A stretch of 64,000 nucleotides of DNA, from NCBI GenBank assembly GCA_964344685.1, contig CAYFOK010000001.1:372001-436000 (forward strand), in the 5' to 3' direction. Position 1 is the stretch's first letter. Each line of letters starts with the position of its first letter. Below, one piece after another: positions 55,280-63,924 of this stretch. Origin of the DNA: Scalindua sp964344685 (GTDB lineage: Bacteria; Planctomycetota; Brocadiia; Brocadiales; Scalinduaceae). A model generated the notes under the pieces. The model was given only the letters and a program-made list of their open reading frames with translations, was not told the DNA's origin and made no database searches. Position numbers and translations under genes: made by a program.

Positions 55280-56773
55280 CTATAAATATTTCTCTGTATA
55301 TTCACTGGACAATTCTTGAAACAGTGTTTCCGCTTCCTGGCCGTTGCCTTCGCATTTTTTTATCCTGGGCCACTCGCTCTTTGGAAACTTTACATATAAA
55401 GGGAACGTTTTCTGAAGGCTGAGAAGTTCTTCCCTGGAAATTTGAGGCATGTTTAATACCGTTTCAGATCTGTAATCACCGGCATGTGCCCCTTTTCGCA
55501 TAAGTCCCTGTTCATCACAATATTCGCGCAATGCAGTGCCTTTATAAGGATTGTATAGTGACACCATCACCCCAGGTACATTTATCTTCCTGTTAAACTC
55601 GATAGTCTCAAAAATATTTTCCCTGGTTTCAGTGGGAAAGCCGATAATGTTGTTAGCACTTACCCTGAGGCTTGATTTTTCCAGAAGGCTGAAAGCTTTT
55701 AATATCGTCTCGTCGTTCATATTTCTGCCAAGAAGATTACGGCGCAACTCCATGTTGCCGCTTTCGATACCAAGACTTATCCCCTCACAACCTGAAGACT
55801 CAAGGAGTTTAATGTTCTCTTCATTAATTGATTCAGGTCGTGCTTCAATCCAGAATGGGATATCCACTTCTTTATAGCGTTCGATAAATTCGGCAATCCT
55901 CTCCCGTTTAGTAGTAAGAAAGCTTTCGGCAACCAGATATGCAAATTCAAGATTGTATCTCTCTTTTTTCTCCTTCATTTCGTCAATAAGTCTCTTGATA
56001 CTTTTTTCTCTATAATAACCACCGTTGTTTGCATAAAGTTTATTCAGACCGTAATCACTGCAGAATCGGCAGCTATATGGGCAACCCCTGTTCATTTCAA
56101 ATGTGCCGGTCATAGAGATCTTGCCACCCATAGGTTTGTAAAATCTCCTGGGTTCGAATATTGTCCAGTCTTGAAACGGCAACTCGTCAAGATCAACAGG
56201 TTTTCTGATTCCATTCCTGTATATCTTGCCATCCTGCTTAATCCACATGTTTTGTACTGACGTTATGTCCTGTTTTTCTCTAATCTTAGTACATAGTTCA
56301 ACAAGTGCGTATTCTCCCTCTCCCACGCATACCATGTCAACACATTCTTCGGCAATTATCTCTGCAGGGGCAAAAGTGGCAAAGATACCTCCCACAATCA
56401 TGGGTACGTTATAATAATTCCTTATACTCTTCAGCATTTCTACACCAAGTTCGTAGGTACATTCTATACAGGATAAACCTATGATATCAGGTTTGTACTC
56501 TTCTACCATCTTTTTGAGATCTTCAAACATATCGGTATCTTTATATACAAGCCCAAATTCCTCACGATTTGTTTTCCTTACCTGAAGATTCTTTGCCCTC
56601 GCCTCATCACCTGTTTCAGTTGCGGTCTTGTAGAAGGTAGTGTCAAACAGCTTTACTCCAAACCCTTTTTCTTTAAGACATGCCGATATCAAGGAGAGTC
56701 CTACAGGCAGTAGAACATCCATCATTGTATTACAGTTTATAAACAAAACTCTGAAATCTTTGTTATCTGTCAT
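55280..56773 (-). CDS. B12-binding domain radical SAM enzyme
   Basis: 497 residues from ATG 56773, which overlaps the stop of the previous gene by four bases (ATGA). N-terminal cobalamin-binding Rossmann domain (VGLSLISACLKEKGFGVKLFDT, KPDIIGLSCIE, VPMIVGGIFATFAP, CVGEGEYALVELC). Radical SAM cluster CPYSCRFC has cysteines at 231, 235, 238, followed by an elongated TIM half-barrel (ISLGIESGNMELRRNLLGR, NIIGFPTETRENIFETIEF). The family (BchE/P-methylase-like) includes methyltransferases and ring-forming enzymes. Substrate unknown. The DxHxxG cobalamin-ligand motif is absent, as in many members. Confidence 0.88.
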   Translation of the reverse strand: MTDNKDFRVLFINCNTMMDVLLPVGLSLISACLKEKGFGVKLFDTTFYKTATETGDEARAKNLQVRKTNREEFGLVYKDTDMFEDLKKMVEEYKPDIIGLSCIECTYELGVEMLKSIRNYYNVPMIVGGIFATFAPAEIIAEECVDMVCVGEGEYALVELCTKIREKQDITSVQNMWIKQDGKIYRNGIRKPVDLDELPFQDWTIFEPRRFYKPMGGKISMTGTFEMNRGCPYSCRFCSDYGLNKLYANNGGYYREKSIKRLIDEMKEKKERYNLEFAYLVAESFLTTKRERIAEFIERYKEVDIPFWIEARPESINEENIKLLESSGCEGISLGIESGNMELRRNLLGRNMNDETILKAFSLLEKSSLRVSANNIIGFPTETRENIFETIEFNRKINVPGVMVSLYNPYKGTALREYCDEQGLMRKGAHAGDYRSETVLNMPQISREELLSLQKTFPLYVKFPKSEWPRIKKCEGNGQEAETLFQELSSEYTEKYL

Positions 56774-57612
56774 TTTCTGTTTACTATCTCCTTGACCCAC
56801 TCCATACCTTCCTGAACAGCATCGGGTATGTTGTCGTAATATGTCTGGTTATATTCAAATATAATTTTACAGTCCCTATTGTGTGCTAAAATTGTTTCAA
56901 GTGTCTTTTTTATATCTACCCATCCATCTTCTGCCCTTTGTGAGGGATGAACGGGTACGTGATTATGCTTTTTATTATGCTCCACTCCCTTTGTGTTCCA
57001 CACATGTATTGATTTAGTATATGGCGCCATAATTTTCACATCTTCTAAAAAGTTACGTTTGCGTATTCCGGATATCAGAGATGTATGTCCTATATCAATA
57101 CAGATACCCAATAAAGGGTGGTCCTTAACAAAATCCACAAATTGTTCAGGTTCATGAAAATGACCCGAATACCCACCGAACTCAATATAAATGGGCAATT
57201 GGTATTCGTCTGCAAGATTAGAGAATTTTGATTTTGTATCACTCACAAGATCCATTACCTTTTTCCTGTCATGAGAATCTTCTTTCCAGGTCAGATGTGT
57301 TACGACAAAATCAGCTTTCCATTCAGCTGCATAACGCAAAGTGTTGTCGATCAGTTTAAAAGAAAGAGCTCTTTTGTCAGGATCGTCATTAAGGAAAAAG
57401 GTGGTTACTCCGGTATATGGAAAATATGAGGGCCTGAAAAATGGTACATGGAAACTGAATGGTAGCTCCTTGCTCTCTATGAAAGTCTTTAGCTTTCCTA
57501 ATCCATCTTCTTGAAAATCAAAAACCTCGTATCTATCTAATCCTGTATGCAAATAGCCTGCAGGTCTTGCTCTTTCCATATTTCTCTTATAACCGGCACG
57601 GACTCCTGCCAT
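56770..57612 (-). CDS. Sugar phosphate isomerase/epimerase-like TIM-barrel protein
   Basis: 280 residues, xylose isomerase-like/AP endonuclease 2 fold. Metal-ligand strands: FVVTHLTWKE, IYIEFGGYSGH (Glu), GICIDIGHTSLI (Asp-His), SIHVWNTKG (His) and the final KIIFEYNQTYYD (Glu). Family members isomerise or epimerise sugars, or cleave C-C bonds. It is coupled (ATGA) to the radical SAM gene downstream, so both should act on the same molecule. First gene of the cassette. Confidence 0.85.
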   Translation of the reverse strand: MAGVRAGYKRNMERARPAGYLHTGLDRYEVFDFQEDGLGKLKTFIESKELPFSFHVPFFRPSYFPYTGVTTFFLNDDPDKRALSFKLIDNTLRYAAEWKADFVVTHLTWKEDSHDRKKVMDLVSDTKSKFSNLADEYQLPIYIEFGGYSGHFHEPEQFVDFVKDHPLLGICIDIGHTSLISGIRKRNFLEDVKIMAPYTKSIHVWNTKGVEHNKKHNHVPVHPSQRAEDGWVDIKKTLETILAHNRDCKIIFEYNQTYYDNIPDAVQEGMEWVKEIVNRK

Positions 57613-57914
57613 TAAGCTGAATCATGCCTAAAGTAAAAAACGTTTTTCGTTTTACTACAACCTTAGTTCGCTTCAATCTTTAGGCAATTTTAACTCTATC
57701 AGTATACATCATTTGTCGATACTTGTTAAATAATTTATTATATAATCAGGTGATGATTCAATACTGTCCGTAGTTACTGATCACATATTGCTTTTGTCAG
57801 TTTCAGCTTGACCGAACTGTTTGAATGGCATATGATGTTTTGACTAACAAGCTACAATTTTTTGAATTATAAGGTCTGTACTCTTCATGTCGCTCTTAAA
57901 AAGGAGCAGTGATT

Positions 57915-58844
57915 TTGAAACGTAAGTTACAATTTATAATACTGCTGACAACACTATATATATCACTTTTACATTATATACCAACGGCTTATTCATTGCC
58001 TGATGAAGGCAACTTTCATTCATATTGGTATAATCATGGTGCGGAAATAACACGTTTTGAACTTGAGCAGAGCCGATATGGTGAAATCCATCCCGGCCAT
58101 GCAATCTTAATATTTGTTACCGAACCGTTTCTTCCTGACTTGCATGTAAAGTCAGATTATGAATCGTCTAGAAAGAAAAGCATTCCGGTCTTGAAGCTCA
58201 ACCTAATCAAAAGATTTAATACGGGTATCTATGACTACTCCATGATGAAGTCAGTATTTGCAACAATCCCTACAGGAAAGCAGCATATCAGTAAAACATT
58301 AAAAGTATCAACGACAAGACAGGATTGGTGCGGCCATGTCTATCTCCAGTATAATCTTGAGGATGATCACTATAATGTAAAGCAATATTCATATTTTGAA
58401 AAGGAGGGGGATAAGGCCATCACCGTGCCATCAGTTCACCTGGAGGATGATGTCTGGACACGCATACGTATAGCTCCGGAAACTCTTCCGCTGGGTGAGG
58501 TCAAAATGGTACCCGGAAGCTTCTTTACCACACTGCGCATGCTCGAATTAGGTGCAGTTAGTGCTTTTGCAGAATTGAAACACACGCAGGAAGGCGAGAC
58601 GGTTGGTGTTTCACAGTATACGGTGACATACCCATCTCTTCAGAGGACTCTTTCAATTCGTTTCAACCGGAATTTTCCATATGATATTCTCTCCTGGAGT
58701 GAAACCAATCCGAGTGGTTCAGGGGAAAGTGCAAAAGTATTGACAACAAAAGCACACCGCACACATGCCGTAATGACAGACTACTGGAATAAAAACAGTG
58801 TTCAGGACCTCGAATTTAGAGAAGAGCTGGGTTTGGCAAAATGA
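57915..58844 (+). CDS. Exported protein of unknown function (Bacteroidetes-like secreted family)
   Basis: About 309 residues from TTG 57915, with AAGGAG (57901-57906) eight bases before; the GTG at 57909 is too near that site. Signal peptide (FIILLTTLYISLLHYIPTAYS). The mature part is beta-rich: HSYWYNHGAEITRFELEQSR, GEIHPGHAILIFVTEPFLP, KSVFATIPTGKQHISKTLKV, TRQDWCGHVYLQYNL, VPGSFFTTLRML. From memory it resembles a secreted family in Bacteroidetes often mislabelled as septum formation inhibitor Maf; it is unrelated to true Maf. Role unknown. Confidence 0.7.
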   Translation: MKRKLQFIILLTTLYISLLHYIPTAYSLPDEGNFHSYWYNHGAEITRFELEQSRYGEIHPGHAILIFVTEPFLPDLHVKSDYESSRKKSIPVLKLNLIKRFNTGIYDYSMMKSVFATIPTGKQHISKTLKVSTTRQDWCGHVYLQYNLEDDHYNVKQYSYFEKEGDKAITVPSVHLEDDVWTRIRIAPETLPLGEVKMVPGSFFTTLRMLELGAVSAFAELKHTQEGETVGVSQYTVTYPSLQRTLSIRFNRNFPYDILSWSETNPSGSGESAKVLTTKAHRTHAVMTDYWNKNSVQDLEFREELGLAK

Positions 58845-59100
58845 TTTGGAAGGTATTCACCAGAAGTTAGAAATTTTCAGTACAAAAGGACAAATTTGTA
58901 ATTCATTCAGTTGATTCTTATGTAGTACTACATGTAGTTAATCCCTGAATTCCTCACACTAAGTCGTCTCCCCGGACAAAAAACGCCAAAGACAAGAGAA
59001 CACAAAGAAAAAACTCGGTTTAAACTATTTAAATGGTTCTTGCCCTCAACTTGTACCTCGAATCCTGAACTCGTAATTTCTCAATAATAGTCCTAATGTG

Positions 59101-59352
59101 CTATACCATGTCTCCGGAGATGTCAGAACCTGTTGAGCTTATATGAAATGATCTATAAGATACTCTTGAGTTTTTAGAAGTACATCTATCACATAAGCGG
59201 TGGTATGGTCCACTACTGGAAAAATTCTTTCCACATTTCAAACAGAGCCTGCTTCTCTTTAAGCTTATTTTCTCAGTATCAGAATACCCAGATCCATTTA
59301 TTAATATTCTTCTCTCTCTATTCAGGTCAAATAATTTGTAATTGCTTTTCAT
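59101..59352 (-). CDS. Small CxxC...CxxC zinc-finger-like protein
   Basis: 83 residues from ATG 59352, with GAGG nine bases upstream. The core LCLKCGKNFSSSGPYHRLCD then RC forms a four-cysteine zinc knuckle (CxxC-X12-CxxC). The remaining regions are basic and Ser-rich. Similar short proteins with a GxxFxSxGPxxRxCxxC pattern are known as uncharacterised zinc-finger proteins in several bacteria. It is isolated in a gene-poor stretch, so it is moderately supported. Confidence 0.6.
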   Translation of the reverse strand: MKSNYKLFDLNRERRILINGSGYSDTEKISLKRSRLCLKCGKNFSSSGPYHRLCDRCTSKNSRVSYRSFHISSTGSDISGDMV

Positions 59353-59748
59353 TGTTGTATACCTCACTGTTTCAGTCTCGGTAATAATCAGATAATTTAT
59401 CAATGTCAGTTTCAACCAGCCTGATATTTTTCAGACTAGTTTTACAAAAGCAAACTGTATACCAAGGCTGTTTTATCCTGTAAAGCAATAGGACAATTAC
59501 CGTGATAACATATTGATATAATATGGCTTATATAAACAAGTGTGGTGCAAGCAGGTGAATTTTTTGTCTATCGGGGTAGACAGCGGGTGAGGAATATTCC
59601 CCAGTAATTTTGGGAAATAACATTGTAGATTTGTTTCTGTTTCTTGAATGTAAATGGGTCAGGAAGAGCACCATGACCGTAATCTGTCTGTCCGAATTAC
59701 ACAGCCAGACGGATACTCCCACTGCCTCTCAGTTTTTTCTTCTTGCAT

Positions 59749-59772
59749 CCCCGCCTGCGGGACGGGCAGGGG
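59749..59772. repeat. GC-rich hairpin, REP-like element
   Basis: CCCCGCCTG (59749-59757) pairs with the downstream CGGGC-A-GGGG (59763-59772), with one bulged A and a 5-base loop. About 80% G+C in a 38% background. It resembles dispersed palindromic elements found in many genomes, but I see only one copy in the window. Confidence 0.5.
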
Positions 59773-59786
59773 GGTAGATACTTTTG

Positions 59787-59800
59787 TGCACGATCGTGCA
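59787..59800. repeat. Perfect 14-bp palindrome TGCACGATCGTGCA
   Basis: Self-complementary site 15 bases after the GC-rich hairpin and about 135 bases before the HtrA-TPR start. Possible dimeric-regulator site. Confidence 0.5.
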
Positions 59801-59855
59801 TGCTCTTGCTTTTTTCTTCATATTTTGCCTCACAACCTGCAATGCATTTTCTAAA

Positions 59856-59928
59856 ATACTAAGTAAAACATATACCAATTTTATACCTACTTTTGCCCTG
59901 TTGATTATTGCGTAATTCGCGTAATAAT
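59856..59928 (+). promoter_or_regulatory. Upstream block A, homologous to block at 62431
   Basis: 73 bases that align without gaps to 62431-62503. It contains ATAC(T/C)AAGTA, ATACCA, a second ATACC, TTGTTGA-like core and GCGTAATAAT. The last 57 bases match at 44 of 57 positions. It ends 7 bases before the HtrA-TPR ATG at 59936. Confidence 0.7.
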
Positions 59929-59935
59929 CAATTGT

Positions 59936-61927
59936 ATGAGAATCAGAAATGTCAAATATACAATCATTTTGTTCATCTTTCTGCTGGTACAGGAGTTATT
60001 ACATAATGTAAATGCAGCAGCAGGTCATGAGTATTCAAATGAAAGGATTTCTTTAAACCTTAAAACTGATGCCATCGTAGAGATAATGACGTTTGAGGAA
60101 GGCAGTAAACGTTTTCAAGCAGCGACAGGCTTCATTGTAAGTCCAGACGGTATTATCATCACTAACTATCACACCCTGGTTAATATCAACTCTATTGAGA
60201 TCAGGTTATCAAGTGAAAAGAAGCTGAAATTCGAGGGTATTCTGGGTGTTGACAGGCAGAAGGATATTGCCGTGCTTAAGGTGAAGGGGAAAAGCCTGCC
60301 AAGTCTTAGGATTGGAGATTCTAGCACTTTAAATGCAAATAACTTTGTAGAGGCATTTGGTTATTCTTCAAAAAAGAGTATTATAATCGGTGCCAAAACA
60401 GGAAATCAGAAACGTAAGCTGTTGCGGGAAGGTGGTTATATATTCACAAAAAAACCACTTTTTGATAATTCATACGATGTGATTTATTCAACTAATCAGG
60501 TCAATTTAGGGTTTAGCGGTGGTCCGGTCTTCGACGTTAATGGTGATGTTATTGGTATAGTGTGTAGCCTTCTTCACATTCATGACTATGCAGATTCCGT
60601 CATTTGTTTTTCCGTTCCCATCAACTATACAATTCCACTGCTGAAAAACAGGCAGCCTCAGTCTCTGAAAGAATTCATAGAAGGAGATAAAGATAATAAG
60701 GAGTGGTGGTTAATCGTAGGTTCTGAAAAGTACTTAAAAGAGCGTAAAGAGTGTGAAGCTGAGAGATATATTTCAAAAGCAATCGAAATAGATCCAGGAT
60801 ATGCAGAGGCGTATGGCACACTGGGAATCATTCGGATTAGACAGGGAAGATATGACGATGCTGTCAGTTTATTAAACAGGGCTTCTACGTTCAGTCCGGA
60901 TACCTTTTTCATCCACAAAAATTTAGGCCATGCGTACAAGGGAAAAAGGATGTGGAATAAAGCGATATCAGCATATGAGAAAAATCTGGCAAGCTTCCCC
61001 ATGCTTGGGCCAATCTTCATGCACCTGGCGACATTATATGAGAAAACAGGTAATATCAGGATGTCAGTTAAGTATATAGATAAAAGTATTATGGCATATC
61101 AGAAAGAGCTTACATATTACCATGAACCAGCATCAATATATTTAAGACTCGCTACACTATATGAAAAGAGAGGTGATACAGGCAGAGCGTTACAATATGT
61201 AAATAAAGTTATACAGTCCAGATATGAAGTTGGCAGGGAGTATTTTTTGCGTGCAAATATTTATCTAAAAAAGGCTCTAAGATTAGACAACAAAAAAAGA
61301 GATGTTGACAAGGCTCATCTGGTAAGTGCTATGCTCGATTACGAGAAGGCGGCGGATTTGGCAAGGAAAAATATAGTTATCTTTGATCCTGCCCCTTTGA
61401 TTTACAAATTAAAGAAGTTCATAGGTGAAGATGGATTTGCCGGCGATCCGGAAGTTAAACTCACGCAAAATTACGATGAATACTTCGTTTGGGATACAGA
61501 GGAGCAACTTGCCTGTAAAATAGATTCAATCTGGAAAATGATTAAACGTGAAAAAGACAAACATAAACGACATGATCTTTATGCCTTCTTTACAGCCAAC
61601 ATATGCCGCTGGAGTATCAACCTGTACGTCCAGGGAAAATATGATAAAACTATCGCAATTATGAAAATGGCCGTTAAATTAAACAATAATAGTGCTGAAT
61701 CATTTTTTTTATTAATGGCAAAGGCTTACGGGCATTTACACAAATGGAATAAAACAATAGCATATTGTAATAGGGCATTAGATTTGAACCCGGATTATGC
61801 CAGTGCGTTTTACTTGATGGGTGTGGGATACAAAAATCAGGATAATCTTGTGGAAGCGGATAAGGCATTTGACAACTACAGAAGGATTAGAAGTACACCA
61901 CAACTTAAAATAAAATACAGGAAATGA
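59936..61927 (+). CDS. Secreted trypsin-like (HtrA-type) protease fused to TPR repeats
   Basis: 663 residues. Signal/anchor (YTIILFIFLLVQELLHNVNA), then an S1C-like protease domain with an intact triad: His79 in TNYHTLV, Asp110 in RQKDIAVLKV and Ser194 in LGFSGGPVFDV. No PDZ domain. From about residue 250, about ten TPR-like helical pairs (YISKAIEIDPGYAEAYGTLG, AVSLLNRASTFSPDTFFIHK, YCNRALDLNPDYASAFYLMG). TPRs probably bind partner or substrate proteins. The neighbours are secreted repeat proteins. Upstream block A is shared with the ankyrin gene. Confidence 0.87.
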   Translation: MRIRNVKYTIILFIFLLVQELLHNVNAAAGHEYSNERISLNLKTDAIVEIMTFEEGSKRFQAATGFIVSPDGIIITNYHTLVNINSIEIRLSSEKKLKFEGILGVDRQKDIAVLKVKGKSLPSLRIGDSSTLNANNFVEAFGYSSKKSIIIGAKTGNQKRKLLREGGYIFTKKPLFDNSYDVIYSTNQVNLGFSGGPVFDVNGDVIGIVCSLLHIHDYADSVICFSVPINYTIPLLKNRQPQSLKEFIEGDKDNKEWWLIVGSEKYLKERKECEAERYISKAIEIDPGYAEAYGTLGIIRIRQGRYDDAVSLLNRASTFSPDTFFIHKNLGHAYKGKRMWNKAISAYEKNLASFPMLGPIFMHLATLYEKTGNIRMSVKYIDKSIMAYQKELTYYHEPASIYLRLATLYEKRGDTGRALQYVNKVIQSRYEVGREYFLRANIYLKKALRLDNKKRDVDKAHLVSAMLDYEKAADLARKNIVIFDPAPLIYKLKKFIGEDGFAGDPEVKLTQNYDEYFVWDTEEQLACKIDSIWKMIKREKDKHKRHDLYAFFTANICRWSINLYVQGKYDKTIAIMKMAVKLNNNSAESFFLLMAKAYGHLHKWNKTIAYCNRALDLNPDYASAFYLMGVGYKNQDNLVEADKAFDNYRRIRSTPQLKIKYRK

Positions 61928-62355
61928 TCCTTAAACGTTTTTCCTGAGAATCCCTGTTGAGTCAGTAAGGTTTCTAAAATATGGACAAATATGGTCCAAA
62001 AAGGGGGGGCAAATCTCCATTTGACTGCATGGTTCTGATGCTTGGCAAACCTTTTATGAAAATAGACAATATCTGGTGACACTGTTTCTAACTATAGACA
62101 GGTGTACCTAAAGTGCAAATAAGGTTTGTGAAGAAGTATTTTCCGCTTTGCCTAAATCAGTAATTATCTGTGATAATCAATATATATTTCAAATTACAAT
62201 TAATATCCAATTTTAAACCCCAAATCTTACTTCCGGCCTCTTGCTTCTTGTCTTATTTATGTCAATCATGATTCGCCCTTTGTCCATATGTGGTGAATGT
62301 TCTCTCTTCTTTTTGCACTCTTCGATCGTAAATCGTAATTCTTAAATCTGGAATG

Positions 62356-62389
62356 CTCACGAGAGTGAGACTGCCTTGCTTTCGCAAGG
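62356..62389. repeat. Two tandem small hairpins
   Basis: CTCAC-GAGA-GTGAG (62356-62369) and CCTTGC-TTTC-GCAAGG (62374-62389), both perfect, with a GNRA loop in the first. Confidence 0.55.
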
Positions 62390-62430
62390 ACTCCAATACG
62401 AAACCAATCCTTTGACCACTCTCTCTATAG

Positions 62431-62503
62431 ATACCAAGTAGTTTTCATACCAGTTCCATACCTATTCTTGCCTTGTTGACCATTTCGCAACATGCGTAAT
62501 AAT
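62431..62503 (+). promoter_or_regulatory. Upstream block B, homologous to block at 59856
   Basis: Gap-free 73-base counterpart of block A. Here it lies 89 bases before the ankyrin ATG (62593) rather than 7 bases before a start codon, so it is not a fixed-distance ribosome site; a promoter or transcribed leader is more likely. Confidence 0.65.
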
Positions 62504-62592
62504 TTTAGATAGTGTTGATGTTATTTAGTGGCAATAAATCAAGACTTTTATCTTATTAAAATTTTCATTTTTCTATCATGGAGGAAATTAAA

Positions 62593-63390
62593 ATGAAGCT
62601 ATTTTATCTATTGTGTTTTGCACTGGCTATTGTATTAGTGTCTGAAACATGCAATGCTGCAAGTGACAAAGTGGAAGACTTAATGACGGCCGCCAGGCAG
62701 GATCGTGTGGAGGAGGTAGAGGAGTATCTTAAAGAAGGAGTTAGTATTGATTCGAGGAATGATATTGGTTCAACAGCACTGATGGTTGCGGCTTGGAGGG
62801 GCAATGATGAGACGGTACTATTCTTGCTGAAACGTGGTGCGGATGTTAATGCAAGAGGCGACAGGGGATCATCTGCTCTTCTCTTTGCGGCAGAGGGAGG
62901 GTATACTCAAATGGTTAAATATTTACTTGCAGCTGGTGCTGATATAAACGCGATAAACAGTAAGGGTTCTACCCCTCTTACACTTGCTGCATGGAGAGGA
63001 AATGCCGATACTGCAGATGTGTTGGTTGCAGGGGGAGCTGATGTTAATGTAATAAATAAAAAAGGATCTTCTCCTTTGATGTATGCAGCGGTAACTGGTC
63101 ATACGGATACAGTGGATGTCCTGCTGGATGGAGGTGCTGATATAGACGCTGTGAACAGTAAAGGGTCAACCTCACTTATTCTTGCTGCATGGAGAGGACA
63201 TACTGATACGGTAGACGTATTGCTTGCAAGGGGGGCTGATGTTAATGCAAGGAATGACAAAGGTTTCTCTCCTTTGATGTATGCAGTAGAGAAAGGACAT
63301 GATGATACTGTTAGAATATTGCTGGCAGCAGGGGCAGAGGAAGGAATAGAGTACGCGGCAGAATACGGGTTTACTGAAGAATCAGACTGA
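62593..63390 (+). CDS. Exported ankyrin-repeat protein
   Basis: 265 residues from ATG 62593, eight bases after GGAGG (the ATG at 62578 overlaps that site and is rejected). Signal peptide LFYLLCFALAIVLVSETCNA. Then seven ankyrin repeats fill the whole mature protein (e.g. STALMVAAWRGNDETVLFLL, SSPLMYAAVTGHTDTVDVLL). Repeats alternate in type: AAWRG-type units recur every second repeat, a 66-residue (198-base) period that indicates duplication of pairs. Periplasmic ankyrin proteins mediate protein-protein contacts; the partner is unknown. A terminator-like hairpin follows. Confidence 0.9.
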   Translation: MKLFYLLCFALAIVLVSETCNAASDKVEDLMTAARQDRVEEVEEYLKEGVSIDSRNDIGSTALMVAAWRGNDETVLFLLKRGADVNARGDRGSSALLFAAEGGYTQMVKYLLAAGADINAINSKGSTPLTLAAWRGNADTADVLVAGGADVNVINKKGSSPLMYAAVTGHTDTVDVLLDGGADIDAVNSKGSTSLILAAWRGHTDTVDVLLARGADVNARNDKGFSPLMYAVEKGHDDTVRILLAAGAEEGIEYAAEYGFTEESD

Positions 63391-63924
63391 GAAAAGTAGA
63401 TGTCAGGCCTTTTCATTTCATTTTGAATAATTATTTTTCACGTAAGCTCCTTAATACTATTTGCTTATGTGACAATTTTTCCTAAACTATTATCATTTCT
63501 TGCCGATAATAAGATTATATGAGCTGTGATTTTTGTCTTAATATAGAAAAATTGTTTTATAAATAAACAGCTACCTGCAAAAAAGTTAAAGAATTATTTC
63601 ATAATTTTTTTGTGAAAAGTGATAATCCATACAGCAGCAGCAGTTGTAAGCTCTGGATTAATAAGGCGTTGCGTACTTTGTAATAAAAAGTAGCAGTTTT
63701 GTAGCACCTTAAAAAAAGATATCACAAGAAATGGTGCGGTAGTTGCGAGATACTGTTAAGCGGTCTCACCTTTATTAGTTTCATAATACACTGTTTATTG
63801 GAAGGTAAAAGATTTTTTCCAGCTCAGATTCGTAATTAATTGACTTTGTAATTTGTCGATATCAGTTTTTTTTTTGGCAATAAATACTTAATTTGGAAAA
63901 ATGTATGAAAAGGAAAGACGTTAT
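63391..63924. other. Intergenic region between ankyrin gene and right-edge gene
   Basis: 534 bases of very AT-rich sequence. Apart from the terminator at 63438 I see no gene or RNA. The downstream part should hold the promoter of the edge gene. Confidence 0.5.
63438..63480 (+). terminator. Rho-independent terminator of the ankyrin gene
   Basis: TCACGTAAGC (63438-63447) pairs with GCTTATGTGA (63463-63472) with a single G-T wobble, followed by CAATTTTT. Confidence 0.55.

Larger units (their letters stand above)
59353..59935. other. Gene-poor region upstream of the HtrA-TPR gene
   Basis: 583 bases between divergent genes. It holds the GC-rich hairpin at 59749, the 14-bp palindrome at 59787 and the shared block at 59856. 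The open frame at 59528-59722 (minus) is not supported. Confidence 0.5.
61928..62592. other. Long intergenic region before the ankyrin gene
   Basis: 665 bases with no supported gene. It contains tandem hairpins at 62356-62389, the shared block at 62431-62503 and, at its end, the GGAGG Shine-Dalgarno for the ankyrin gene. The middle (62220-62340) is pyrimidine-rich on this strand and looks like decayed non-coding sequence. Confidence 0.5.

Noticed and set aside
57915..58844. Naming the secreted protein Maf (septum formation inhibitor)
   Set aside because: True Maf is a cytoplasmic nucleotide pyrophosphatase of about 190 residues; this protein is exported, longer and beta-rich.
59528..59722. 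64-residue minus-strand frame in the gene-poor region
   Set aside because: No Shine-Dalgarno, no domain, Cys/His pattern not zinc-like.
61876..62082. Minus-strand 68-residue frame after the HtrA-TPR gene
   Set aside because: Partly antisense to that gene, with no supported start.
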